Made by a program: the position numbers and the translations under genes. Positions 1 to 10,474 of a stretch of DNA of 64,000 bases are shown here, piece after piece (the first letter of the stretch is position 1; every line of letters starts with the position of its first letter). The stretch comes from Mycogone perniciosa. Taxonomy: Eukaryota > Ascomycota > Sordariomycetes > Hypocreales > Hypocreaceae. The notes beneath the pieces were generated by a model. That model was not told the origin of the DNA. It was given only the letters and a program-made list of their open reading frames with translations, and ran no database searches. Location of the stretch: positions 124,001-188,000 of the forward strand of contig JAOALB010000054.1 of the NCBI GenBank assembly GCA_025331125.1, given 5' to 3'.

Positions 1-1
1 C

Positions 2-1462
2 AGTCTATCCGATCTTCCGGAACAGACTGCAAACAATGTGGAAACGATTCGGAGACTCATAGGCCGGTGTGGCTCATATCTTACGATACTAAAATGACAG
101 GATCTACTTCATTCATCAAACAGCCAAAACCTATTTACGCAAGACACTCTGCAGCTCAGAATCGAATACCGCAGAAACCCACCACTATATACTCCAAAAG
201 TCGTTAGATGTGATGAAGAGGCGGCTGAGACGGAACATTTACGATGTGCCTCGATTCCGATTTGGACTTTCGATTGAGGAAATACAAGTACCAGACCCAG
301 ATCCGCTGTTGTCTGTGCGGTATACATGCATATATTGGGTCGATCACTTGTTTGAATCACAGCACCGAGAGGACCTATATGATGACAGCCCCGTCCATCA
401 GTTTCTCAACAGCCACTTCATATACTGGGTAGAGGCCATTGGCCTGTCTAGAGCGGCAGCTACGGCAATGTATGTGATGGTAAATTTGGTGTATCTACTA
501 AGGGTAAGTAGCAAGTATGGGGTCAGCGATGTCGAAGGTGTAATATTTTCCAAGCCAATCGTCAAGCAGCCAATATGTTGTCACTGACAATGACGGATAT
601 TTGTGGATTTCTCCGGTTCTACGCATGGTTGATCAATCATGCACCGCTTCAGATATATGTCTCCGCGTTTATATTTACCCCAACGAAGAGCCTTGCGCGT
701 AGTTTGTTCAAAAAGCGCGACCAGGAACGCATTGCAAAATGCTTGCCGGTTGACGAAGAATGGATTACGTTTGACACACAGCTCACACCTTTCTGTGTAG
801 CTAGGTCGGCAGCCTTCTCAGACGATGGGACACACATAGTGGCGGGTACAGAGGATGACACCATCAATATTTGGGGCACAATAACGAGTAGGGGTATTCT
901 ATCTCTCACAGCTCAGCATTCCAAGGTTAACTCCGTCACATTCTCGCCCGATAGACAGTTCATAGTATCAGGACACGAGGATGGAACTGTGAAGATTTGG
1001 GATATAGCTGCGGGTAAACCCACAAAAACGCTTACGCATGCCGAAGTTGTCTCGGTCATCTTCTCGCCTAGTGGGAACCTCACTGCATCAGGTTGTTCCG
1101 ATTACACAGTCAAAGTATGGGATACGGTAACGGGAGAACTCAAGAAAACGCTCAAAGGTAACGGAGACATCGTTTCTTCTGTTGCGTTCCCATTAAACGA
1201 ACAGCTTATAGTCTCGGGCTCTTGGGATGGGACTATCAAGGTGTGGGATATTCCATTTGGCCGGACTAGACAAACAATCGAGCAAAACCGGACCGATTCA
1301 TCATGGCTTCAGCTGCTCCTCCGATTGCTTTTCCAACAGAAGAAAGACCCCGTGGCGAAGATCGCCATCTCAACTGATGGCAAGGAAATAACGTCGGTGT
1401 CATATTCTGGGGGGTTTACGCGATGGGACATAGTTAAAGGCAAGGCCATTGGTGAAATCTAG
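2..1462 (+). pseudogene. NACHT/WD40 NLR-type gene remnant, 3' part, frameshifted
   Basis: This is the C-terminal half of a fungal NLR-like protein of the HET-E/NACHT-WD40 type (heterokaryon incompatibility or innate recognition); its 5' end lies left of the window. Frame 2 opens with a typical post-NACHT segment (GRCGSYLTIL) that meets a stop at 95-97. The match resumes one base later in frame 3 with DRIYFIHQTAKTYL and continues through the conserved PDPDPLLSVRYTCIYWVDHL linker to about 500. The reading then moves back to frame 2 by about 510-590 (FLRFYAWLINHAPLQIYVSA). About five WD40 blades follow, ending in phrases such as GTVKIWD, YTVKVWD and GTIKVWD, up to the stop at 1460-1462. The two frame changes are not explained by normal introns; the only in-frame GT..AG solution for the second would be 23 bases, which is too short. 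It is probably a decayed gene, although sequencing errors could mimic this. Confidence 0.72.
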
Positions 1463-1599
1463 GTGGGTTGTATAAGCAGCAATGATCCAAACAGGGATTT
1501 GGGTGCAGTCCCGGCCCTGAATGCAGTCACTCCTGATGGGAGACTGGTTTGTGAAAGGGTCAGCCCAGTTTCTCTCTCAGGGCTAGATACGAGGCACTC

Positions 1600-2099
1600 A
1601 CCCCTAGTCCTAGGCACTTGTGAGGGCCCCGAATGGCCCTGTTTATCAGAAAGAATTCTGCGAGCATGTGCATCGCCTCGCTCTGATAGGAACCCCCTTC
1701 CATAAAAACAAACAGGGTTGGGCAGAGACGGGGGACAAGTTCTTCCAACTCTCTGGTATGAATACCGATGTGTCGCTCTAGAACGGCCTCGACAAGTCAA
1801 AGGAGCTCGCCGAAATTGGCGAGAAGTTTATGACTTTTATAAAATCCAGGACCCTAGGCTCCTTCAAGGTTGCTTGCTTTTATGAGGGCATTCCAACTGT
1901 TCTCAGTGGTCTAGGAGAGAGCAAGGTCCTCATTACAGATAAAGCATCTGTCCAAATACCCGACTGTCCAGAGCCTTTCAGACTCAAGACCACACACCAG
2001 GGTATGGTGGAAGTTGCGAGTGAGAATGACGCTCACTTTCAGCTCTTTTGGGATGAACTAGACTTGTCTGACAAGGCTATTGGTGGGGAGTGCACATGA
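1600..2099 (+). pseudogene. SERAC1-like alpha/beta hydrolase fragment (NLR N-terminal type)
   Basis: Frame 3 between about 1600 and 2099 reads like the C-terminal half of the SERAC1-like/DUF676 alpha/beta hydrolase domain that often forms the N-terminus of fungal NLRs. Visible landmarks are LALIGTPFH (family GTPxRGS-like motif), a SKELAEIGEKFMTFIKSR helix, a VACFYEGIPT strand, and KVLITDKASVQ followed by TTHQGMVEVAS, matching the usual 'VIVPKESA...HxxMCRF' region. An in-frame TAG at 1779-1781 interrupts it, no GxSxG nucleophile region is visible upstream, and no NACHT domain follows the stop at 2097-2099. It is read as a dead fragment, either of a second NLR or of a scrambled copy of the one to its left. 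Family identity is by motif only. Confidence 0.48.
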
Positions 2100-5000
2100 T
2101 GCATATAAATTACATGCTACGTTGCTTAAAAAGGTTTCAAATTGGCTAAATATTACAGTATAAGTTTGCATTTGACGTTTACATCCCTTTAATTTAATCT
2201 GCACCCTACTTCCCCATTGTCTTTGGCAGCTCTCAACATTCGGTTTACAAATATTCCACTAATGCCTCCATATTTCCCCGGTTTCCCCTGTCAGATATAC
2301 GATTATCTGGCCCGGAAAGGTCTCCATTGTTGATCTTCTGTGGTCATCATCTAGAGATTCGCCCCTGGCCCGTAGCTCTATGGACCGAAATTTCCCACCC
2401 CCGGACTCCAAGAAGGCTGCTCACTACTCGTACGAAGTACAACCGTATCACTGTACTCTCGGATCGTTCAGGTGAGACTGGTCCAATAACTGCGTTCCAT
2501 TACAGGTTCCTTTGAAGATCACAAGAAAAGAAAACCTCTAACTAGACTTTAGTCAATATTATATAACTTTCATTAATATTATGGCTCGTTATCTCATGTT
2601 GAAACGATTATCTGCGTTCATATCTTTGTTGGTTTGGACATTCAGTGTCGGTGGTACCCTATACTCAAACCATGGACATTGTGAAGCAAAAAATGCCAAT
2701 TTATGCAATGAAAAATCTTGTTTTCTTTTCTTTTCCTTTTTTTTTAAAAAAAATCAATTCTCCTCAGATTTTACTCGTAGATTTTCCTTTCAACCTTTCG
2801 TAGATATCAAGTAAACAAAAATGTATTATATGCAAGCAAAAATCATCTTGATACGAATACGAGAACAACTGTGTGCGAAGATATCACTCCAACGCTATGA
2901 GTCTACCGTAAGTGTACGAAGTGCTCTATAGGAAACCATTAATGAGATCCTCTAATTGACTAAGGTAGTTCTTGAACGGGCTTCAGGTCATCCACTAGAG
3001 CTCCAATTTCTTTTTTCTATCGCACATGAATTGACAGAACATTTACTTATATTTAGGTCTATCATGTGTATTACTGTTATGTGGTATTTGGTCATGAAGT
3101 TCACGATGTCGGTCCATGGAACTTTCGGAACAGAACGTCCGTGAGATGATTGAGAACACCAAAGAGCATTTCGATTTATTCACCAGATCAGATAAGGGAA
3201 GTCGTGGGCTATTTTGCGGAAACACTTGTGGCATTAATAATATGAGGAATACTTCCATGAAACAGAGGCAGTAATTGGTGTAATAGAGAGTTCAGTGAGG
3301 AGTGTACGAGTATATGTTTCAGGAGTTTTGGGAGTTGGATGGTCTGAAATGAAGTAGAGGGTTTATGCGGTGTGAGGTGCTCGTTTCAGAAGGCTGATAC
3401 AGCGTGCGACTCGTGACTGCAAGATTCGACACAGCATAATACTCGTAAGGAGTACTCGTAACAAAAAACGGGCTGTTTAATTGGCGTTCTGCAGCACAAC
3501 TTACTCCGTACAAAAGCAAAAGTAGATAGCGTGTGACAAGCGTGTTGAATGGTGGAGAGCCACATGGCGGGCGCATGCATCAGACAAAAACACGTCACGA
3601 GATCGGGTGAGGCGTGTCGGCACTCGAAGTAAATACAAATACGAAGTACTAACCATAATGGGTGATGATCCGGGGCGGGAAGATGCGATTAATTAATATT
3701 TAATTAATCTCGTATTTCTTTATGTGCGAAGTACTACTAGTGTGACGATCACATTCACGGGCCTCGCCGTTATTATTTTCTCTCTGGAGTCATCCGGAAA
3801 AGTCAGCCTGTGAGAGATTGCGGCTGTGTGCTGGGGGGCGGAACTGTCGGTCTCGGCAGATGGAGGTTGTAATCCTTCGTGCAGGGACGAGTACTAGCCC
3901 TGCAAAGTGACGTGTGCAAAGGAACATAGGGAACATGCAACAAATACGAGGAGGAAAAAAAAAAAACTCATTTCCGTGCGCATTGTGGCAATTAGTAAAA
4001 GTATTGGCCTCTAGCTAATAATACTGGTTAGTGGGTGGTCGAGTGGCCACCAGAAGTCGAAAGAGACCTTTGAAAGTTCAGCGCGCTCTGGCAGGCATGT
4101 CAGCTGAATCTTGCCAAGAATGGCAAAGCGCCAGGTACCGCGCCTTGCCCATGCAGGAACAATACGCCAGACACACCAATCACGGTTGTCCAGGAAATGA
4201 ATAAATTTTAACCTCATGCATAAGCTGGGGCCAGTCGCACCAATGGCAGAACACCAAGGAGTCCTTCCACTGTGCACAATATTTGCTGGAGCCATACAAG
4301 GCCCTGCTAGCGGAGGCGTTTTCGGGTCGGTTGGGCATAATGTGGAGGAGGGGCCGGACGGATATGATTTATTGATGTACGAGTAATATCGGCCCAAAGT
4401 CTCGCAGTTGGGCGAATCGCCCGCAACACAGTATTATTACCTCCGGAGTACACTGGCACTTACATGAGGGCGAGGAGAGGGAATGTTACATACAGCCTAT
4501 TCTATGACCTGTAGGGAGTATGCAAGCACTGTACTCCGTACCGTACTTGTAGTCAAGCATCAGACCCTCGTCAAGGGCAGCAGCCCTCATCATCACCCTT
4601 TGAGCGAATTTCTTCCCTCAACGTGTGTCAAACCATGACAAAGAGACGGGCGCCAGAGCTGGCTGTCTGACACCCTAATTTCACCCAGAATCCATTTGCG
4701 CGACTAACGGATGGGCCAGGTCCCCAATACATACCCTCCTAGTTGCCACGCCATACGACGCACATGTCTCAGATACCCTGGCAACGACCCCCGGTTTTGT
4801 CTGAGTGGCACTCACTAGCATTGGTTCTGCTGGCCCCAAAGTCGCCCTCACAGTCGCCCTCATGCGGTCCTATGATGGCGCCTTAGTAGGTGCTAAGTGT
4901 ATCCATATCCATATGTCTTCGTCCGCCCACCCATCTTTCTGCCTCTCTCTCTCTCTCTTCTTCTCCCCGACAGTTCAGTTCGATCCACCCTTGAAGGCTT

Positions 5001-5296
5001 CGTTGGCAAAGCCTTACCCGTTCATTGCGCCATTGCATAACACAACTGGATACCGCGTATCCCACAACTCACATTCTTTGAATCGAACAGCAACTTGCGC
5101 CCACACAAACCCACAACACAATACAACAAGCGCAAAGCAAACAACAGCACCATCACCACCTTCAACCTGCTTGCAGTGCTCTAGACGCTTGCGCGACGCA
5201 TATATCGACCTCACGCGACATATCATCAGCTTGGCGCATCTTCAGCCTCTACACAACTCATCCACAACAACAACAAACCACAGCGAAACAGACAAA
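2100..5296. other. Gene-poor interval, 3.2 kb
   Basis: I see no gene here. The DNA is AT-rich with long T and A runs (for example near 2727-2750 and 3957-3967), AATTAATTAAT-like stretches near 3690-3705, and many copies of the short TAC(T/G)..GTA words (for example 2425-2440, 3502-3510, 4532-4540). Open frames are short and have no recognisable domain. It borders the decayed NLR remnants, so degenerate repeat or RIP-type decay is plausible but was not measured. Confidence 0.5.
4935..4968 (+). promoter_or_regulatory. CT-rich core promoter tract
   Basis: A nearly pure pyrimidine run on the coding strand lies about 330 bases before the start codon of the GPI-anchored protein gene and is followed by an A/C-rich leader. 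Such CT boxes commonly sit just upstream of transcription starts in strongly expressed filamentous-fungal genes. The assignment is by appearance and position only. Confidence 0.4.
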
Positions 5297-5614
5297 ATGA
5301 AGTTCTCCATGATCGCCCTCGCCGCTCTGCCGGCCGTCGCTCTCGCTCAGGGCCCCACGACAACTGTGACGTCCACCGCCGTCCAGACCAAGACCGTCAC
5401 GCTCTCTCAGGTTCATACCGTCACCGCTTACGGACAGAACAACAGCACCACCACCGCTTACCTGCCCACCGGCACTGGTGTTGTCACGCCTACCACTGCT
5501 GTCAGTGATGTGCCGGTTGTTACAAAGGGCCCCAACAGCGCCGGCTCTGCTCTTGACGCCAGCAAGATCGCCCTTGCTGGTGTTGCCGGCATGTTGGCTG
5601 TCGCCCTGATGTAA
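5297..5614 (+). CDS. Small Thr/Ser-rich GPI-anchored-type surface protein
   Basis: This intronless gene encodes 105 residues. Residues 1-18 form a clear signal peptide (MKFSMIALAALPAVALAQ). The middle is rich in Thr, Ser and Val with an NNST N-glycosylation site and little predicted structure. The last 20 residues are hydrophobic after a small-residue stretch (NSAGSALDAS), as expected for a GPI-anchor signal. The start is chosen because the ATG has an A-rich context and opens the signal peptide; an open frame continues upstream but reads as leader. Such proteins are usually displayed on the plasma membrane or wall of fungi. No enzymatic domain is visible and I do not recognise a named ortholog. 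The CT tract and A/C-rich leader suggest good expression. Confidence 0.82.
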   Translation: MKFSMIALAALPAVALAQGPTTTVTSTAVQTKTVTLSQVHTVTAYGQNNSTTTAYLPTGTGVVTPTTAVSDVPVVTKGPNSAGSALDASKIALAGVAGMLAVALM

Positions 5615-7297
5615 AGGAGCTCCGTATGATGTGGGAAACGAGGGGACGAAACGAGAGGGCCATCTTTTGAACCATTTTGACAAAGTCATTTTTGTCTTTT
5701 CGCTCATTACACCATTTTCTTTCCTTTGTCTACATACTTCCCCCCTAACAATTTGCCTATGGCAGTTTTGTATCAACTCCTCTTCTGCACGACGATCAAT
5801 GATCATTACGACCTGCCGACGACGTGACAATGCGTTTCCGCCAGAATGGGGCAGAGTCTCCACGCACGACACGTCTGCTCTTCACTCCTGTCACCTATCG
5901 CTTCAGGCTCTTTTCGCCCAGCAAAGGCATGGCGGTCTAATTCTTGTTCTTTATTACCAATACCCCTTTTCTTCACTTCTTCCCTAGCGTCACCACCCTC
6001 GCGTATCATCATTTTCATGTGGTTGCGCCGTCCTTGTTATTTTCACAGGGTAGACACTTGGCTGTGTGATTATGGCTCCAGAACCCGTGTTTTCATCTTC
6101 AGGCAAGATCAGCCAGTGTCTTCGAGATGCTTTGTTCGTCCCCTCCTAGACGGCGCGCCCTGTATATGTGCGAGTGTGTGTGTGCCCACGCTGGCTGGGA
6201 CAATCAATTGAATACCACTTGATTCTTTTTCTTCACTTCTCCAATCAATATCTTTTCGCCCGTCATTTCTTCGATTCAACAGGCATCGTGGGACCGAGAC
6301 GAAAATAGGGAGGATTCGTCGTCGGGAGGTACAATGAGGTTATGGTTTTTCATGTTCTTTTTCATATTTCACTGGTGAACGGGCACTTGTTCGATTCTGT
6401 TGGTGATACCCCTTTTTTAAGCATCTAGGTGAGGGACGGCTCGGAGTGTGATCATGGTTGGTACGGCCTCTCTTTTATAGCAAAGGGGAGTCCGCGGCGA
6501 CCGGGTCTATCTATACCCTTGGGTCAGCGGCTTGTTGTTTTTTGGAGTATGTCCCTTGGCTTTACTTCAGATGCTGGAGTTTATGCGCTAGGAGGCTTGG
6601 TGTTTCGGATTTGGACCGCGGTGGTTTTGGAAAATCGCTTGGATACGTAGATAGGGCGCAATGAACTTTCAGTCACAATTGCAGCGTATTTCATGAATGG
6701 CTTTGGTGATGTAGGTGTATGCTTGGCTGTCTTGTGTCTCAGCAACTAGAACTGTATTACTATTATTAACTCGCAAATGATGCTGATTTCCGGTCCTTGG
6801 TGAACCAACCCAGGTTCCCACTTATGAACAAGTAATCAAAAATAGCCCAAGTCCACAAGCCCTACGGCGTGCGCATGAAAAGAAGTAAAGGATGAGAAAG
6901 CCTGGCCCCATCTTAGAGACCTATTTTTAGCCAGATGTTCTTAAAATTCGTATTCTCCAGAATACGAAGTACTCCTACCAATACAATATTCCACCTCGCT
7001 TTCAAGACAGAATCACGCAATTGCTCGAGTGCATTGGGCAGCTTAGAAATAATCACTGCGCCTATTGGCTGGCTGTTGGACGCAATGAGCGTTGATCGGA
7101 GTGGCATCCCGGCTTGTGCCGCCCCGATGCGGGTCTCATCGGCTTCTCAACTTTTTAGCAGACTAATCAATATTATCGATAGTACGAAGTACGGAGCACT
7201 CTCACAAACTTGTTGACTCCATCACCGCTCTATCCCAACAGCCCCCCCCTCCATTTTCTATCGCAGCGCCAGGCATCAATTATTCGGCGAAAACGAG
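5615..7297. other. Intergenic, 1.7 kb
   Basis: It holds the 3' flank of the GPI-protein gene, T-rich segments, and the promoter side of lipoyl synthase. TACGAAGTA-type words occur near 6963 and 7185. No convincing coding or RNA gene is seen. Confidence 0.5.
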
Positions 7298-8622
7298 ATG
7301 GCATCAATAGCACCGTCTCTCCAGCGCGCTCAGGCGCCCATGCGAAGGGCATTGGCCGCATCTCCGTCCACCGTCAGGGCCTTCGCAACCATCCCGCCAA
7401 ATCCCACCGACCCAAGTCAAGCTCCCACCAAGCCATCCAGGCCCAGGACATACTTCAAAGACAAAACCGTTGCTCCCTTCTCCGATTTCGTCGCCACATC
7501 GTCCCCCGCGCAGGCCCTCTCCCCCTCGGACGCTTTCGCCCTGCGCACCGCCGAAGTCGGACCCGCTGGCAAGAAGAAGACGATCACGCGTTTGCCCGAA
7601 TGGCTCAAGACGCCGATCCCCGCGGGCAACGACAACTTCAAGAAGATCAAGAGCGATCTGCGTGGTCTAGGACTGCACACCGTTTGCGAGGAGGCGAGAT
7701 GTCCGAACATTTCAGAGTGCTGGGGTGGCTCGGACAAGAGCGCTGCGACGGCGACGATTATGCTCATGGGAGATACATGCACTCGCGGATGCCGCTTCTG
7801 CAGCGTCAAGACGAGCCGTGCGCCCCCGCCGCTGGATCCGCACGAGCCGGAGCACACTGCCGAAGCGCTGGCGCGATGGGGGCTGGGCTACGTCGTCTTG
7901 ACGAGCGTGGATCGAGATGACCTGGCAGATGGCGGCGCGAGGCATTTCGCAGAGACAATCAGGAGGATTAAGCAGAAGAAGCCGTCGCTTCTGGTAGAGG
8001 CGTTGACGGGTGACTTTGCGGGTGATTTGGATATGGTGAAGATTGTGGCAGAGAGCGGACTTGATGTCTATGCGCACAACGTTGAGACTGTGGAGGGTTT
8101 GACGCCGTATGTGCGTGATCGCAGGGCGACGTTCAGGCAGAGCTTGAAGGTGTTGAAGCATGTCAAGGACGTGAGAGGCAAGGAGGGGATTATCACCAAG
8201 ACGAGCATTATGCTTGGCTTGGGAGAGCAAGAACACGAAGTCACGGATGCACTGAGAGGTATGCCTGAATCCTGGTACCCAAACAGTCACGTTTCAGAGG
8301 AACTAACACTTGTCCAACAGAATTGAGGAAGAGTGAGGTTGATGTCGTTACTTTCGGCCAGTACATGCGGCCTACCAAACGACACCTCAAAGTCGAAAAA
8401 TACGTCACGCCCGACGAGTTTGAGATGTGGCGCCAGCGCGCTCTGGACATGGGCTTCCTCTACTGTGCCAGCGGCCCGCTCGTGCGGTCCTCGTACAAGG
8501 CTGGCGAGGCATTCATTGAGAATGTGCTGCGAAAGAGAGCTGGGGAGAAGGCCGCTGCTGGCGCCGTGAACACCGAGAGTCTGGACCAGGCAGTTGCTCT
8601 TGATGCTACAACCCATCGGTAG
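7298..8622 (+). CDS. LIP5: Lipoyl synthase, mitochondrial (radical SAM)
   Basis: Model join(7298..8258, 8321..8622), 420 residues. The enzyme inserts two sulfurs into protein-bound octanoyl groups to make lipoyl cofactors for pyruvate and 2-oxoglutarate dehydrogenases and the glycine cleavage system, in mitochondria. Evidence: an Arg/Ala-rich N-terminus typical of a targeting peptide; the auxiliary cluster cysteines C130, C135 and C141 (CEEARCPNISEC); the radical-SAM cysteines C161, C165 and C168 (CTRGCRFC); and the late serine ligand motif VRSSYKAGE. The 62-base intron has GT..AG borders and an AACTAACA branch site at about 8301. Splicing restores ALRELRKSEVDVVTFGQYM, which is strongly conserved in the family. 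Length is normal. The gene converges with the SPOUT methyltransferase gene. Confidence 0.96.
8259..8320 (+). other. Intron of lipoyl synthase
   Basis: 62 bases, GT..AG, with CTAAC branch motif at about 8303. Removing it joins two frames of one conserved domain. Confidence 0.93.
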
Positions 8623-9070
8623 ACGTGCAATATATCGAGTTTTATTATTCCCCTTCTGCTGAGGACACTGGGACCCGGATACAGATAGAGATATGATACA
8701 ATAAAGGAGGACTATACCCAGACCTCAGACATAGTGACTAGACTATAAAATGCATATAATGAATCAATGAGCTGTTGGCTGCTTGGCTACAGCATGTGGC
8801 TGCTACCATACAACGCATAGCACTCTCACATTGGAAGGCTTGGTGGGTATGCTTGATATATCTGCATCACAAGTTGATGGAACGTTGCGGCTGTGAGTTC
8901 ATGAGTGGCGTTTAGAAGCCGTTTGAAGGTCGAGGTGGCAGGTTTTGAGCTGGATTGTGGTTAAGTGACCCAAAAGCAATTGTTAATTAATGATCTCATG
9001 CAAAACGTTTCTTCAACTTGAGCATACATAGCATCAAGGGTATCAATTCTGGCTTCCATCAGCCAGTCAG
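8623..9070. other. Convergent 3' intergenic, 448 bp
   Basis: Shared 3' flank of the lipoyl synthase and SPOUT methyltransferase genes. It contains A/T-rich runs suited to polyadenylation. Nothing else is recognised. Confidence 0.5.
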
Positions 9071-10338
9071 CTAATGGGCCCATATGCCGCTCAGTGTCGT
9101 CAATGCAATATACACAGCCTCTTCCGTCCGAATGCTTCGGCTGCCTTGATTCGGCAGCACATTGATCCAATGATCAAACAGCTCCTTCGTCTTGCCGCCC
9201 TGAATTCCCATCCCGCCCAATTCTTCATCATTCATAGCAGCAAACTCCAGTCCTCGGGGCCCGCCAAAGACAATGAGCATGTGCTTGAAGTTTACCCTCT
9301 TTGTTGGAGGGAACGACTGGGACACTTGGGTGCCCCGTTCTGATGTGCCAATGCTGATGTCGTAGCCGTCGTCATATGGACACTCAGTGAAGACATTAGA
9401 GAGGGAATTACATTGGCGCACCGAGTAACCCCAGTAGAATCCTCCCTGTGTCCTTGGCGTATGGGGGTGAACACATTCGGCAAATTGTGACTCGTCCTCG
9501 GGCATCTTCAGTGTGACCCTCGTCTTGGGGGGGATTTCCTCTTTAATCTCCACGGGCTGCTCCAATCCCACCTCCACCAATGTGCCCTTCCCCGAGCTTG
9601 TAGTTTCTCCAACTGTCACACCTTCTCTGTACGGTAACCACTCCTCCTTGGGATGCGGGTGGTATGGCATGTCCAGAGTCGGAAGCATAGCAGTGAGTCG
9701 CAAGTTAGGATGCAGCGGGAAGAGCGCCTTTCGCATGAATGGCGGGGCTTCCAGGAAGGACAAAATGTGGGTGAGGAAGTGGCACGGATCGATGTCGCCA
9801 GTGTAAGCAGCTTTGTCGGTATTGCGCGGGCGGGTGGACACAGGAGTGTCGTCAAAGACGATGACCTCGTCGATAGAGAAGATGGCGAGTGCGCGAGCGA
9901 TGCGGCCGGGAATCGCCATGCGCTGCTCCGCCGTGGCAAGACTGTAGGCCAAATTGTAAGCTTCCCGAGTTTAGAGAATGCAAAGAGAGGTGGTAATTAC
10001 TGCGTTATGGTGCTGGTTGGAAATGCGATGGATACTGTCCAGTCTCTGCCGCCATTCTGTGGTGTGAATTGGGCCGATGGGTTCGATGACTTTCTGACGG
10101 GGCCGTCATTGTGGGCCGTCTTCCGCTTCTAGAACCATAATTAGAGATGACAATGTTAGGCAGAGTCGAAAGAGAAATATACCTTTTCATTCCGCTCATG
10201 AAACGACATTTTGAAAGCTTTTTGATTTCTTCGGCTTGCAGGTGTGTCAGGTCGGTGAAAGCTCTGTTGCAGAAATAACTTGGGATTGTTCCGGCAGAAT
10301 GGCAGCCCACCTTCATCACCGCCTGCTCTTTTAGACAT
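9071..10338 (-). CDS. SPOUT-type RNA methyltransferase (SPOUT1/C9orf114 family)
   Basis: Model complement(join(9071..9941, 10001..10128, 10183..10338)), 384 residues. The family is a putative SAM-dependent RNA methyltransferase with a deep-knot (SPOUT) fold and an inserted OB-like domain. Evidence: WTVSIAFPTSTIT at the domain start, then IPGRIARALAIFSIDEVIVFDD, PFMRKALFPLHPNLRLTAML, the inserted segment with TRVTLKM, the HMLIVFGGPRGLEFA knot strand, and a C-terminal NQGSRSIRTEEA loop. The N-terminus (about 70 residues) is basic and probably disordered. Both introns (54 and 59 bases) have GT..AG borders and are needed to link the conserved blocks. The start ATG at 10338 lies 136 bases from the divergent thioredoxin start. 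Substrate RNA cannot be inferred. Confidence 0.86.
9942..10000 (-). other. Intron 2 of SPOUT methyltransferase gene
   Basis: 59 bases on the minus strand, GT..AG, phase 2. The acceptor is the CTACAG that joins STIT to HLATAEQ; the upstream AAG acceptor would put the conserved domain out of frame. Confidence 0.8.
10129..10182 (-). other. Intron 1 of SPOUT methyltransferase gene
   Basis: 54 bases on the minus strand, GTATAT donor and TAG acceptor, phase 0, with a CCTAACATT branch-like motif. It separates the basic N-terminal exon from the next exon; in-frame stops lie inside. Confidence 0.8.
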
Positions 10339-10474
10339 TGCGCCACTCCGTGGTTGGTCAGCACCATGACGATGGCGCTATCTGCGGATACAAGTTGTCC
10401 ACTTCTGCCTCATACTAGCTCCAAGCACCACCATTGCCTCTTGTTTGTATTACGCGCGCAGGTTCAACATCACA
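10339..10474. promoter_or_regulatory. Short divergent promoter region
   Basis: Only 136 bases separate the start codons of the SPOUT methyltransferase (minus) and the thioredoxin-like gene (plus). Both promoters and leaders must overlap here or extend into the neighbouring gene. No TATA box is evident. Confidence 0.55.

Noticed and set aside
504..526. A 23-base GT..AG intron that would join the two NLR frames.
   Set aside because: It is far shorter than any other intron here (49-92 bases) and shorter than a spliceosome can normally use.
4011..4397. A 128-codon minus-strand open frame in the left gene-poor zone.
   Set aside because: No recognisable domain, and the local DNA lacks coding features.
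5258..5872. A 204-codon minus-strand open frame opposite the GPI-protein gene.
   Set aside because: It mirrors the coding strand of a clear signal-peptide/GPI gene and has no domain. It looks like an antisense shadow.
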